Shown: positions 40,862-49,774 of the stretch, in pieces
Position numbering within the stretch: position 1 is the first letter of the stretch
How the letters are laid out: every line of letters starts with the position of its first letter
Assembly (NCBI RefSeq): GCF_003231275.1
Contig: NZ_QKVL01000023.1
Location: 36,284-100,283 of the forward strand
From: Pseudomonas huaxiensis
Lineage (GTDB): Bacteria > Pseudomonadota > Gammaproteobacteria > Pseudomonadales > Pseudomonadaceae
DNA: 64,000 bases
Reading direction: 5' to 3'
Position numbers and translations under genes: made by a program
Notes under the pieces: model-generated
What the model saw: only the letters and a program-made list of their open reading frames with translations
What the model was told of the DNA's origin: nothing
The model's database searches: none

Positions 40862-42262
40862 CTACCAGCCTCCGCCCAAAGCCAGGAACAACCCGATCTG
40901 CCCCATCGCCACCTGGGTATTGGCCGTCGCCAATTGCGCGCGCATGTCGGTGTAGGTGCGGGTCGCTTCGAGGTCGGCGAGGAAGGACGCCCGGCCAGCC
41001 TGGTAGAAGCGGTGGGTCTGATCCGCCGCCAGCCGCGCCGAGCGCTCCGCGTCTTGCAATGCATCACGACGGTCCAGCAAGGCGCTGTACTGGGCCAGGC
41101 TGGTCTGGGTTTCGCGAATGGCGTTGAGCACCACGCCGTCGAAGTTCGCCAGCGCGGCTTGGGTGCTGGCTTCTGCTTCACGAATCCGCGCCCGCGAGCC
41201 GTTTGTCGGTACAGTCCAGGTCAGCAGCGGACCAAAGCCCCAACGGTTGGTCGCCGGTTTGCCGAGGTTTTCCAGGATGCCGATGGTGCCGACCTGCGCG
41301 CCGATGCTGATATCCGGGTACAACTGACCAGTGGCCACGCCGATGGTCGCGGTGGCTGCTGCCAACTGGCGCTCGGCCCGCCGCACATCGGGGCGGCGCT
41401 TGAGCAACGCGGCGCCATCGCCCACCGGAATCAGTTGGGCGATGTGCGGCAGCTCGGCGCAGTCGGCGGTTCCGACAGGCAACTGGTCGACCGGTTTGGC
41501 CAGCAGCATCGACAAGGTGTACAGGCCAGCCTCGCGGGCTGCCTGGTAGCGCGGCAGCTCGGCGCGCAGGGATTTGAAGCGGGTTTCCGAGCGGGTCACC
41601 TGGGTTTCGTCGCCACGGCCGGCATCGCGCAGGCGCTGGGTCAGGCTGACGCCCTGCTCTTGCAGATCCAGCGACTCGCGGGCGATGTGCAGTTCCTCGT
41701 TGGCCGCGCACACCTGGGTGTAGGCGCGAACCACGTCGGCGACCACGGTGATGCGCGCGGTGTCCGCCGCGGCCTGGGCGGCGTCGGCATTGGCCTGGAC
41801 CGCCTCGACACCACGCTTGAGGGTGCCCCATAGGTCGAATTGATAGGACGCGCTGAGAATCGCCTCGCCGATATTCGCCACCGGCACTTTCTCCGGCAGC
41901 AGGAACGCTTCCCCCGACTCCTGCAAGCGCTGCGCCCCCAGCTTCACGCCGCCATTGAAACCACCCTGGGCCTCGGCTTCCTCGACCTGAGCGCGAGCGC
42001 GGGCGATGTTGGCCGCGGCCACGCGCAGCTCGCTGTTGGCCGCCAGCGCCTGATTGACCAGCGTATCCAGCCGCCCGTCACGGTACAGCCGCCACCAGTC
42101 ACCCGGCACCGGCGCCGACACCACGCTGTCGGCATCGGCGCGCAACGCACCTTGCAGGTCGCCACGGTTGACCGCCGCATTCTCCGGCAGGTGGTAATCC
42201 GGCCCGACCATCTGGCAGGCCGAGAGCATCAGGCTGACGCCCAGCACCGACAGCGTTTTCAT
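40862..42262 (-). CDS. NodT-family outer-membrane efflux lipoprotein
   Basis: This 466-residue RND/MFS-type outer-membrane factor (TolC-like) has a signal peptide with lipobox LSAC and the N-terminal GPDYHLPE. Two repeated OEP domains (about residues 60-260 and 270-455) carry the usual Ala/Glu-rich helical hairpins. It exports substrates together with the HlyD adaptor and FUSC pump encoded upstream. Its ATG overlaps the adaptor stop by 4 nt. Confidence 0.93.
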   Translation of the reverse strand: MKTLSVLGVSLMLSACQMVGPDYHLPENAAVNRGDLQGALRADADSVVSAPVPGDWWRLYRDGRLDTLVNQALAANSELRVAAANIARARAQVEEAEAQGGFNGGVKLGAQRLQESGEAFLLPEKVPVANIGEAILSASYQFDLWGTLKRGVEAVQANADAAQAAADTARITVVADVVRAYTQVCAANEELHIARESLDLQEQGVSLTQRLRDAGRGDETQVTRSETRFKSLRAELPRYQAAREAGLYTLSMLLAKPVDQLPVGTADCAELPHIAQLIPVGDGAALLKRRPDVRRAERQLAAATATIGVATGQLYPDISIGAQVGTIGILENLGKPATNRWGFGPLLTWTVPTNGSRARIREAEASTQAALANFDGVVLNAIRETQTSLAQYSALLDRRDALQDAERSARLAADQTHRFYQAGRASFLADLEATRTYTDMRAQLATANTQVAMGQIGLFLALGGGW

Positions 42263-43134
42263 TGATGCGCGTCCTCGATGATCGACACCGTGGCGGTCCG
42301 CCCGGCGATCAGGCGGAAGTCCGCTGGCACGTCGTCGAAGGCGATCCGCACCGGAATCCGCTGCGCCAGCCGCACCCAGCTGAACGCCGGGTTGACGTTG
42401 GGCAGCAGATTGGCGCCGCTGCTGCGATCGCGGTCTTCGATGCCGGCGGCGATGCTCTGCACATGGCCGCGCAGGCGGGTGCTGTCGCCCATCACGCGGA
42501 TGTCCACGGACTGGCCGATCTGGATACCGGACAGCTTGGTTTCCTCGAAGTAGCCATCGACGTGGTACGACTCGCTGTCCACCACCGACAGCACCGGACG
42601 GCCAACACTGACAAACTCATGGGCCCGCGGCGCGCGGTCGTTGAGGTAGCCGTTGACCGGGCTGCGCACCACCGAACGGTCGAGGTTGAGCTGCGCCGCG
42701 TCCACCGCCACCTGGGCTTCATCCAGCGCCGACTGGGCGCGGGCCTGGCGTGACTGGCTCTCTTCCAGTTGCTCGGCCGCCACCAGGTTGCCGAGGCCCT
42801 TGTTGCGCTTGGTCTCGCGCTGCGCCTGGGCCAGGGTTTCCTTGCGCTCGGCGAGGGTCGCCTGTGCCTGGCGCAACGCCAGGTGGAAGCGGTCCTGGTC
42901 GATGGTGAACAGCACGTCGCCGCGCTTGATCAATTGGTTGTCACGGACCTCGACCTGCTGGATCAGGCCGGAGACGTCCGGGGCGATCTGGATCACGTCG
43001 GCGCGGATATGCCCGTCGCGGGTCCAGGGGGCGAACATGTAATACAGGACCATCTGCCAGACCAGCACGGTCGCCAGGGTCACTACCAGCAGCGTCAGGA
43101 CCACGCGGCCCAGGGTCAACAAAGGTTTTTTCAT
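42259..43134 (-). CDS. HlyD/EmrA-family periplasmic adaptor
   Basis: The start at ATG 43134 overlaps the DUF1656 stop as ATGA and gives about 291 residues. A membrane anchor at residues 10-35, a short lipoyl half (QIAPDVSGLIQQVEV), a coiled coil of about 60 residues and the second half (RSPVNGYLNDRAPRAHEFV) mark it as an AaeA/EmrA-type adaptor linking the FUSC pump to the outer-membrane factor. Confidence 0.93.
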   Translation of the reverse strand: MKKPLLTLGRVVLTLLVVTLATVLVWQMVLYYMFAPWTRDGHIRADVIQIAPDVSGLIQQVEVRDNQLIKRGDVLFTIDQDRFHLALRQAQATLAERKETLAQAQRETKRNKGLGNLVAAEQLEESQSRQARAQSALDEAQVAVDAAQLNLDRSVVRSPVNGYLNDRAPRAHEFVSVGRPVLSVVDSESYHVDGYFEETKLSGIQIGQSVDIRVMGDSTRLRGHVQSIAAGIEDRDRSSGANLLPNVNPAFSWVRLAQRIPVRIAFDDVPADFRLIAGRTATVSIIEDAHQ

Positions 43135-43343
43135 GGCAGCATCAGGCTTCGGCAAAAGTGGTCCACCGTGCCGAGCAGCACGGCGTAGAGCGCAACGTTG
43201 AAGAGTGCCCGGTGCCAGACCAGGCGATAGAAATGCACGCGGTTGAGTACGGCATGCAGTGCGAGGAACAGCACATAGGTCAGCAGCATCATCACCAGCA
43301 GCGTGGGCAGGAACACCCCGCTGATATCCAGTTCACCGATCAC
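43131..43343 (-). CDS. DUF1656 small membrane protein
   Basis: This 70-residue protein has two membrane spans (about residues 10-30 and 45-65) and matches the DUF1656/AaeX family that sits between the FUSC pump and HlyD adaptor in aromatic-acid efflux operons. It overlaps both neighbours by 4 nt. The exact role is unknown; it is thought to aid the pump. Confidence 0.9.
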   Translation of the reverse strand: MIGELDISGVFLPTLLVMMLLTYVLFLALHAVLNRVHFYRLVWHRALFNVALYAVLLGTVDHFCRSLMLP

Positions 43344-45430
43344 AGGGGCGCTCCATCGATGCCATAAGGCAGTTGCGGTTGACGGTCGGCGGGCTCCAGC
43401 ACCACTTCCACACCCGGCAGCAGCGCCAGGCGCAGACCACTGAGCGCGTGCAGCAAGTGCAGGCGGGCATCGCCGTGGCCGTCCATGGCCGCAATATTCA
43501 GGGCGCGGCGTGCCAGTTCCATGCTGCCCAGCAGCGCGGGCGGCGCGTGCAGGCGCTCGCGGGCGTCGAGGCAGGCCTGGAAGTGCGCACCGACTTCCGC
43601 GATGACCTTTTCCAGCGCCGCCCGAGGCTGCGCCGACGCCCGCGGCAGGTACGCCAGCAGGTCGAGCAGGTTGAGGCCGACGCGCAGGTCACGCAGGGCG
43701 CTGCCGCTGTCCTGGCCGGTCTGGTTCAGGCGCGGCAAGTGCTGCATCAGGCGGTCAAGCATCTGCACGCCGAGGCGGCGATGTTCGGCGAGGGTCGCTG
43801 GCCGGGTCATGCCGACGATGTCGTGCCAACTGAAGCGGGTCAGGCGCTTGGCCGCCAGCTCGACGCCAAACGGGCGCATCACCAGGGTCCAGAGGAAGGC
43901 GAACAGCAGCCCGACAGGCCCGGCGATGTTGGCGTTGACGAAGGCCAGGAAGTCGGCGTCGTAGGCGCCCTGAATGCTGATGAACGACGCGGTGTTGACG
44001 ATGGTCAGCAGCGTGCCGAGGTAGAAACGCGGCTGCACGGTCAGGGTGCCGACGCAGATGAACGGGATGGCGAAGGCCAGTACCAGCATCGGGAAGTCAT
44101 GCAGGTTCGGCAGCACCAGGAACAGGTAGAGGCTGGCGAACACCACCGACAGCGTGGTCCAGAAGAAGAACCGGTAAATCTGTGGCGCCGGGTCGTCCAT
44201 CGCCGCGAAGAAGCTGCACGCCACCGCCGCGAGGATCACTGCGCTGGCGCCATCGGCCCAGCCCGTCAGGATCCACAGGGCGGTGGCGGCGAGGATCGCG
44301 GTGAAGGTGGAGAACACCGAATAGAGCATCAGGCCGCGGTCGAGGAACGGCGTCAGCCGACCCAGTCGCCAGTGCCGGTACACGGCACGCCAGGGCGAGA
44401 GGTCTTCGCGGGCGATGGCGTGTTTCAAGCTGCAACAGTCCTGCCACAGGTCGATCCACTCGCCGAGCCGATACAGCGCGTTGGACAGCAGCAAGCCGGG
44501 GCGGTCATCCAGTTCGGCGACGCTGGGTTGCAGGCGCTCGAGCTGTTCGCGCAGGGCCGACCAGCGTTCCACCGAGGCGTCATCGGCGCTGGCGCGCAGC
44601 CATTCGCGGGTGCTCGCCAGCAGCGGTTGCAACGCTTGCGCCTGCTGTGGTGCGCGGGCTTCGAGGGCGAGCAAGGCGTCGTCCAGCGCATCGATCACCG
44701 GCAGCAGGTGGATCATCCGCCCGCGCAATTCGCGGGCGTTCTTCACCGTCTGCGGACGAGCGCCTTCATGGGAAAGCTGGCCGATCATCATTTCCAGCGA
44801 GTTGAAGGTGGTGACCATCGAGGCGCGCAGGCTGCCGACCGTGTCGGCGGCGGTGTCGCGGGCAAGGAAGGTGTCGCTGTAGCGGATCGCCTCGGCGAAC
44901 CAGTTGCCGGTGGCGCCGACGAACACCGGGGTCAGCCGGCGCGGCCAGAACACCGCGCCGACCACCGCCGCGCAGACGATGCCGAGGCAGATTTCCTGGG
45001 CCCGCGACGAAGCGATATCAAACACCGCCAGCGGGTTGTCGACCACCGGCAGCGCAATCATCGGCAAGGTGTAGCCGGCCAGCATCAGGGTGTAACTGTT
45101 GGCGGTGCGCAGGTGCAGCGAAAGGAACAACAGCGTGGCGGTCCACAGCGCGACAGCGATCGTCAGCAGCACCGGCGCCTGCACCAGCATCGGCACCAGG
45201 AACACCGCGCCGGCCGCGCCGATCAGCGTGCCGACGGCGCGGTACAAGGCTTTGGAACTGGTGGGTCCGACGAACGGGCTGGAGACGATGTACACCGTGG
45301 CCATCGCCCAGTAAGGCCGCGGCAGTTGCAGCAGCAGAGCGATGTACAGCGCGATCATCGACGCGGCGAAGGTGCGCACGCCGTAGAACCAGTCCCGCGC
45401 CGGAGGCATGGAGCTGAAGAAGTCTTTCAC
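43340..45430 (-). CDS. FUSC/AaeB-family aromatic acid or fusaric acid efflux pump
   Basis: This 696-residue inner-membrane protein of the FUSC/YccS/AaeB family has two blocks of about five to six spans (residues 15-170 and 365-500) separated by a soluble helical region, with a C-terminal cytoplasmic domain of about 180 residues. Early phrases RPYWAMATVYIVSSPFVGPTSSK are characteristic. It exports aromatic carboxylic acids or fusaric-acid-like compounds. Overlaps of 4 nt with the MarR gene and the DUF1656 gene show tight coupling. Confidence 0.93.
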   Translation of the reverse strand: MKDFFSSMPPARDWFYGVRTFAASMIALYIALLLQLPRPYWAMATVYIVSSPFVGPTSSKALYRAVGTLIGAAGAVFLVPMLVQAPVLLTIAVALWTATLLFLSLHLRTANSYTLMLAGYTLPMIALPVVDNPLAVFDIASSRAQEICLGIVCAAVVGAVFWPRRLTPVFVGATGNWFAEAIRYSDTFLARDTAADTVGSLRASMVTTFNSLEMMIGQLSHEGARPQTVKNARELRGRMIHLLPVIDALDDALLALEARAPQQAQALQPLLASTREWLRASADDASVERWSALREQLERLQPSVAELDDRPGLLLSNALYRLGEWIDLWQDCCSLKHAIAREDLSPWRAVYRHWRLGRLTPFLDRGLMLYSVFSTFTAILAATALWILTGWADGASAVILAAVACSFFAAMDDPAPQIYRFFFWTTLSVVFASLYLFLVLPNLHDFPMLVLAFAIPFICVGTLTVQPRFYLGTLLTIVNTASFISIQGAYDADFLAFVNANIAGPVGLLFAFLWTLVMRPFGVELAAKRLTRFSWHDIVGMTRPATLAEHRRLGVQMLDRLMQHLPRLNQTGQDSGSALRDLRVGLNLLDLLAYLPRASAQPRAALEKVIAEVGAHFQACLDARERLHAPPALLGSMELARRALNIAAMDGHGDARLHLLHALSGLRLALLPGVEVVLEPADRQPQLPYGIDGAPL

Positions 45431-45903
45431 AGGGGCAGGCCCGGCGAGCGCTGGGCCGCCTCTTCGAAGGCCTTGATCACGCGCAGTGCGGCTTCGAGGT
45501 CGGCGGCGGGAATGTCTTTGAGCACGTCGCGGCGCAAACGCACCAGTTCGCCTTCAATGGCCTCGGCCAGTTCCCGGCCCTTGTCCGTCAGACTCAGAGC
45601 CTTGGCCCGGCGGTCGCCCGGGTCTTCGCTGCGGCAGACGAAACCGGCGCCGCACAACTGGTCCAACAGGCGCACCAGCGACGGGCTTTCCACCCCCACC
45701 GCCTGCGCCACCGCGACCTGATGCACGCCGTCGCCCAGACGCAGGATCATCAGCAGCGGCACCGCGCAGGCTTCGGAAATGCCAAAGCGCGCCAGCGTGG
45801 TCTGGCAGATGCGCCGCCAGTTGCGGCTGGCCGCGACCATGCCGCTGCTGGTGTTCATTTGCAGTGCGTCGAGTTTCATGGGAACGGTAGTGACCATATT
45901 CAT
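45427..45903 (-). CDS. MarR-family regulator of the efflux operon
   Basis: This MarR-type winged-helix repressor of about 158 residues starts at ATG 45903, with alternatives a few codons downstream. The helix-turn-helix (HQVAVAQAVGVESPSLVRLLDQL) and wing (EDPGDRRAKALSLTDKGREL) are clear. It is the first gene of marR-fusC-DUF1656-hlyD-nodT and probably represses its own operon until an aromatic ligand binds. The TAGTTTGCTAACTATC sequence just upstream (about 45904-45919), with a TAGTT/AACTA palindrome, is a likely operator. Confidence 0.92.
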   Translation of the reverse strand: MNMVTTVPMKLDALQMNTSSGMVAASRNWRRICQTTLARFGISEACAVPLLMILRLGDGVHQVAVAQAVGVESPSLVRLLDQLCGAGFVCRSEDPGDRRAKALSLTDKGRELAEAIEGELVRLRRDVLKDIPAADLEAALRVIKAFEEAAQRSPGLPL

Positions 45904-45992
45904 AGTTTGCTAACTATCAATATTCTTCGATCACGCCCCCGAGCGTCAATAGCCTTTCGGCACGGCGCCGGTCGAGCGCCGCAGACCCCACA

Positions 45993-46820
45993 TCAGATGC
46001 GCAACTGGGCCTCCAGTTTCATCGCCAGCGCCAGCGGGCTGCCGAGGCTGATGGCCTGGTCGCGCCAGAACAGATAACGTAGATCGTTGCCGCTGGTGTT
46101 GAAGTGCAACGCCAGCTCTTCCGCCGCCTGCGCGACCCCGGCCACCGCCGCCAGCTCCAGCCAATACACCCCGGCACGGCTGTCGGCGGCGACCTGCTGA
46201 CCGTGCAGCAAGCGATAACCCGCCTCGAAACGGCAGCGCGCATCGCCACGCTGGGCGCCACGGAAAAACCATTCGTAGGCTTGTTGCAGATCTACCGACC
46301 AGAGATTGCCGCCGCCATCGCAGACCTCTTCTTCATACAAATCGCCCAATGCTGCGGCAGCCTCGGCCAGCCCGGCCTCGAAGGCATGCCGGTAATACTC
46401 GGCGGCGTTGAGATAGGAAATCTCCACGCCCTTGCCGAAGTAGTGCTGCTGGCCAAGGTTGAACCAGGCCACCGCACTGCCCTGTAACGCCGCCATGCGC
46501 AGCAGGTGTCCGGCGAGCGTCGGGTCGGCGCGCCAGTAGCGGCCGTTGAGCCAGATCCAGCCCAGGTCGTTGAGCGCCGTGATACTGCCTTCCAGCGCCT
46601 GCCGACGCAGATCGCCATAGACCGCCAGCAAGTCCGGAGCCTCATCCAGCAGGCTGACCAGGCTGAAGCGCTCCCCCAGCGCCGCCCGCTGCGCCGGCAG
46701 GCCGACGCCGGTGTACAGCCGCCTCACGCGCAGACGGCCAGGCGCGGGCACGACACGCTCGGGCAAGAGGCGCCCGAGCAGAGAGTAGATATTGCTGGCA
46801 GCAGACATGTTCATCCTCAC
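45993..46820 (-). CDS. Sel1-repeat (tetratricopeptide-like) protein
   Basis: This 275-residue protein has Sel1-like repeats: GSAVAWFNLGQQHYFGKGVE, NAAEYYRHAFEAGLAEAAAALGDLY, QAYEWFFRGAQRGDARCRFEAGYRLL and VYWLELAAVAGVAQAAEELALHF, about residues 105-260. There is no signal peptide. Sel1 repeats mediate protein contacts; the partner is unknown. It is divergent from the WYL regulator. Confidence 0.85.
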   Translation of the reverse strand: MRMNMSAASNIYSLLGRLLPERVVPAPGRLRVRRLYTGVGLPAQRAALGERFSLVSLLDEAPDLLAVYGDLRRQALEGSITALNDLGWIWLNGRYWRADPTLAGHLLRMAALQGSAVAWFNLGQQHYFGKGVEISYLNAAEYYRHAFEAGLAEAAAALGDLYEEEVCDGGGNLWSVDLQQAYEWFFRGAQRGDARCRFEAGYRLLHGQQVAADSRAGVYWLELAAVAGVAQAAEELALHFNTSGNDLRYLFWRDQAISLGSPLALAMKLEAQLRI

Positions 46821-47013
46821 TGAACCGCCCTCCCTGGTTTCTGCGCGGGCGTTGAGGCGTGATTCTGCTGGGCGTCACGACAAAACCTGTCGCGGACACG
46901 TTGGTCGGGGCAATTCAACGGTTCATCCCTGAATGGGTAAATTAATGGCAAACTGCCATGCCTTCTGCTGGACATCATGCTTTCGCCGCAAGCCTAGACA
47001 AGGACTGACCGTT

Positions 47014-48024
47014 TTGCCCTCCGCCACCACCCGCGCCACCCTCAGCCGTCAATGGGAATTGCTGCGCCAGCTCCCCAGCCGCTCCCCCGGCATCACCAGC
47101 GCGGAGCTGGTCCTGCGCCTCAAGGACGCGGGCTTCAGCATCAGCAAGCGCAGCATCGAACGCGACCTCAACGAGCTGTCGCTGATCTTCCCGCTGGAGC
47201 GCAACGACCGCAGTATTCCCTACGGTTGGTACTGGGCGGCGAACGCCTACGTGGACTTGCGCGGCCTCAGCGTGGGCGAGGCGCTGAGCCTGGCGCTGGT
47301 GGAAGACGCGGTGCGGCCCCTGCTCCCCGGCAGCATGCTCAAAGGGCTGGATGCGCGCTTCAGCCATGCCCGGCAAAAGCTGGAACACCTTTCGTCGGAG
47401 AACAAGGCAGCGCGCTGGCTCGACAAGGTCGCCAGCGTGCGGCCGGACATGAACATGCAGGCCCCGGAGGTCTCCGATGCCATTCTGGAAACGGTGCAAA
47501 AGGCCCTGCTTGAGGAATATCAGTTGCAGTGCCAGTACTACTCGGCGCACACCGACCGCACCGTCGAACTGACCCTCAACCCGCTGGCGCTGATCCAGCG
47601 CGGCCAGGTCGCCTACCTGATCGCCACCGCCCAACCGTTCACCGACACCCGTCAGTTCGCGGTGCACCGCTTCCGCCAGTTGAGCATGCTGGACAGTCCG
47701 GCCCAGGGCCTGGACGCCTTCGACCTGCAAAGCTACCTGCGCAGCGACGCCCTGCAGTTCGGCAGTGCCGAGAAGATTGAATTGCACGCCTGGGTTAGCA
47801 GCAACCTCGCGCGGCTGGTGCGCGAGACGCCGCTGTCAGCGGACATGACCCTGACTGACCTGGAACATGGCCACCGGCTCCAGGCCACGGTCAGCAACAG
47901 TTGGAGCCTGCGCTGGTGGCTGCTCAGCCAGGGCGATGAACTGATCGTCGAACAGCCAACGGCGCTGCGCCAGTTGATCGCCAAGACCCTGAGCAGCGCG
48001 GCGGCGCAATATCAGGACGAGTGA
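47014..48024 (+). CDS. WYL-domain transcriptional regulator
   Basis: I favour TTG 47014, which follows AAGGA at 47000-47004 and gives 336 residues; an in-frame ATG at 46933 is the alternative. The N-terminal winged helix (SAELVLRLKDAGFSISKRSIERDL) is followed by a WYL domain (about residues 130-220: NPLALIQRGQVAYLIATA, HRFRQLSML) and a C-terminal WCX domain. WYL proteins sense nucleotides or DNA ends. It is divergent from the Sel1 gene and ends 1 bp from the convergent sulfonate transporter operon. Targets unknown. Confidence 0.85.
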   Translation: MPSATTRATLSRQWELLRQLPSRSPGITSAELVLRLKDAGFSISKRSIERDLNELSLIFPLERNDRSIPYGWYWAANAYVDLRGLSVGEALSLALVEDAVRPLLPGSMLKGLDARFSHARQKLEHLSSENKAARWLDKVASVRPDMNMQAPEVSDAILETVQKALLEEYQLQCQYYSAHTDRTVELTLNPLALIQRGQVAYLIATAQPFTDTRQFAVHRFRQLSMLDSPAQGLDAFDLQSYLRSDALQFGSAEKIELHAWVSSNLARLVRETPLSADMTLTDLEHGHRLQATVSNSWSLRWWLLSQGDELIVEQPTALRQLIAKTLSSAAAQYQDE

Positions 48025-48025
48025 T

Positions 48026-48892
48026 TCAGCGCTGCATCCCCCAGCGCCGCACCGTCACCCGCTCCAGCACATTGAACACCAGACTCTCCACCAGCAGACC
48101 GATCAGGATCACCACCGCAAGGCCAGCGAACACCTTGTCGGTGTACAGCTCGTTGCGATTCTGGAAGATGTACCAGCCCAGCCCGCCTTTGCCGCTGGTG
48201 GCGCCAAACACCAGTTCGGCGGCGATCAGTGTGCGCCAGGCGAAGGCCCAGCCAATCTTCAGGCCCGAGAGGATCGACGGCAGCGCCGCCGGCACCAGGA
48301 TGTGCACCACCAGCCGCAAACCGCGCAGACCGTAGTTGCGCCCGGCCATGCGCAGGGTTTCGTTGACGCCGAGAAAACCCGCGTAGGTGTTCAGCGCCAG
48401 GGCCCAGAGCACCGAGTGCACCAGCACGAAAATCAGGCTGTTCTCGCCCAGTCCGAACCACAGCAGCGCCAGCGGCAACAGGGCGATGGCCGGCAACGGG
48501 TTGAACATCGAGGTCAGCGTGTCGAGCAGGTCGCGGCCGATCTGCGTGGACACCGCCAGGCTGGTCAGGCCGAACGCCAGGACGATGCCCAGCACATAGC
48601 CCTTGAGCAGCACCACCAGCGACACGCCGACTTTCTCCAGCAGCTCGCCGCTGATCAGGCCGTCGTACAGCGCATGGGCAGTTTGCAGGAAGGTTGGTAG
48701 CAAAAGGTCGTTGCCCTGATAACGGGCTGCGGCTTCCCAGAGGATCGCCAGCACGATCAGGATCACGCTCTTGCGCAGCCAACGGTGCTGCCACAGGCGC
48801 TGGGCCAGCGGCAGTTCGCGCTCCAGGGCGATGCCGTCCCAAGGCTGCAGGGCGATCTCGTATTCCTGACGCGGGGAAGATGAAGTAGTCAT
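48026..48892 (-). CDS. TauC/SsuC-type ABC importer permease
   Basis: This 288-residue permease of the taurine/sulfonate/nitrate class has about six spans and the EAA-like loop NETLRMAGRNYGLRGLRLVVHILVPAALP. The N-terminal 35 residues are cytoplasmic. It is the last gene of the dioxygenase-binding protein-ATPase-permease operon and is 14 bp after the ATPase gene. Confidence 0.9.
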   Translation of the reverse strand: MTTSSSPRQEYEIALQPWDGIALERELPLAQRLWQHRWLRKSVILIVLAILWEAAARYQGNDLLLPTFLQTAHALYDGLISGELLEKVGVSLVVLLKGYVLGIVLAFGLTSLAVSTQIGRDLLDTLTSMFNPLPAIALLPLALLWFGLGENSLIFVLVHSVLWALALNTYAGFLGVNETLRMAGRNYGLRGLRLVVHILVPAALPSILSGLKIGWAFAWRTLIAAELVFGATSGKGGLGWYIFQNRNELYTDKVFAGLAVVILIGLLVESLVFNVLERVTVRRWGMQR

Positions 48893-48906
48893 GAGAAAGC
48901 TCCCGG

Positions 48907-49770
48907 TCAGTAGGCGATACGAATGTCGTTGAAGCCCAGGTCAACCTCATCGGCCGGCGCCTGGCCGTCTTCGAACAACAGGTTGTGGATGCGCCGGGCG
49001 CTGGCCTGGAAGTCGGTGCCGCCGAGGCTGTGCAGGTCGTATTGATGGCTGTGAATCTCGGCACGCACCCGTCCCGGATGCGGCGACAACAGCAGAATAC
49101 GGTTGCCCACCACCAGCGCTTCCTCGATGGAGTGAGTGACGAACAGCAGGGTGAACCGCACCTCCTCCCACAACGCCAGCAGCTCTTCCTGCATCTTGCG
49201 CCGGGTCAGCGCATCGAGCGCGGCGAAGGGTTCGTCCATGAGCAGGACCTTCGGCTGCATGGCCAATGCCCGGGCAATCGAAACCCGCGCTTTCATGCCG
49301 CCGGACAAGGTGTGCGGATAGGCGTCGGCGAACGCTGCCAGGCCGACTTTTTCCAGGTAGTGCAACGCCCGCTGCTCGGCCTCGGCGCGCTTGAGGGTGC
49401 CGGACACCAGCAGCGGGAACATCACGTTCTGCTTCACGGTTTTCCAGGGCGGCAACTGGTCGAACTCCTGGAACACCACGATGCGATCAGGGCCGGGGCC
49501 ATGCACCGCCTGGCCTTGCAGGCGGATGCTGCCTTCGCTCGGTTCGATGAAGCCGGCCACGGCCTTGAGCAAGGTCGACTTGCCACAGCCAGACGGCCCG
49601 AGCAGGACGAAGCGGTCGCCCTTGTCCACGTCGAAACTGACCTGGTGGGTGGCCCGCACCACGCGCTGCGCGGTGCGGTATTCCAGGCTGAGAGAATCCA
49701 CCTGCAACAACGGTGGGGTGTCTACGCGGCTCAGCTTGCTGGCCGTGTGGCCTTGCAATTGGGCGGTCAT
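48907..49770 (-). CDS. TauB/SsuB-type ABC importer ATPase
   Basis: This 287-residue ATPase has Walker A GPSGCGKST, signature LSGGMKARVSIARAL and Walker B VLLMDEPFAALD, with the TauB/SsuB-like VFQEFDQLPPWKTVKQN. The C-terminal segment after residue 230 is family-typical and ends with a short tail. It powers the importer with the permease downstream and the binding protein upstream (4 bp away). Confidence 0.92.
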   Translation of the reverse strand: MTAQLQGHTASKLSRVDTPPLLQVDSLSLEYRTAQRVVRATHQVSFDVDKGDRFVLLGPSGCGKSTLLKAVAGFIEPSEGSIRLQGQAVHGPGPDRIVVFQEFDQLPPWKTVKQNVMFPLLVSGTLKRAEAEQRALHYLEKVGLAAFADAYPHTLSGGMKARVSIARALAMQPKVLLMDEPFAALDALTRRKMQEELLALWEEVRFTLLFVTHSIEEALVVGNRILLLSPHPGRVRAEIHSHQYDLHSLGGTDFQASARRIHNLLFEDGQAPADEVDLGFNDIRIAY

Positions 49771-49774
49771 TAAC

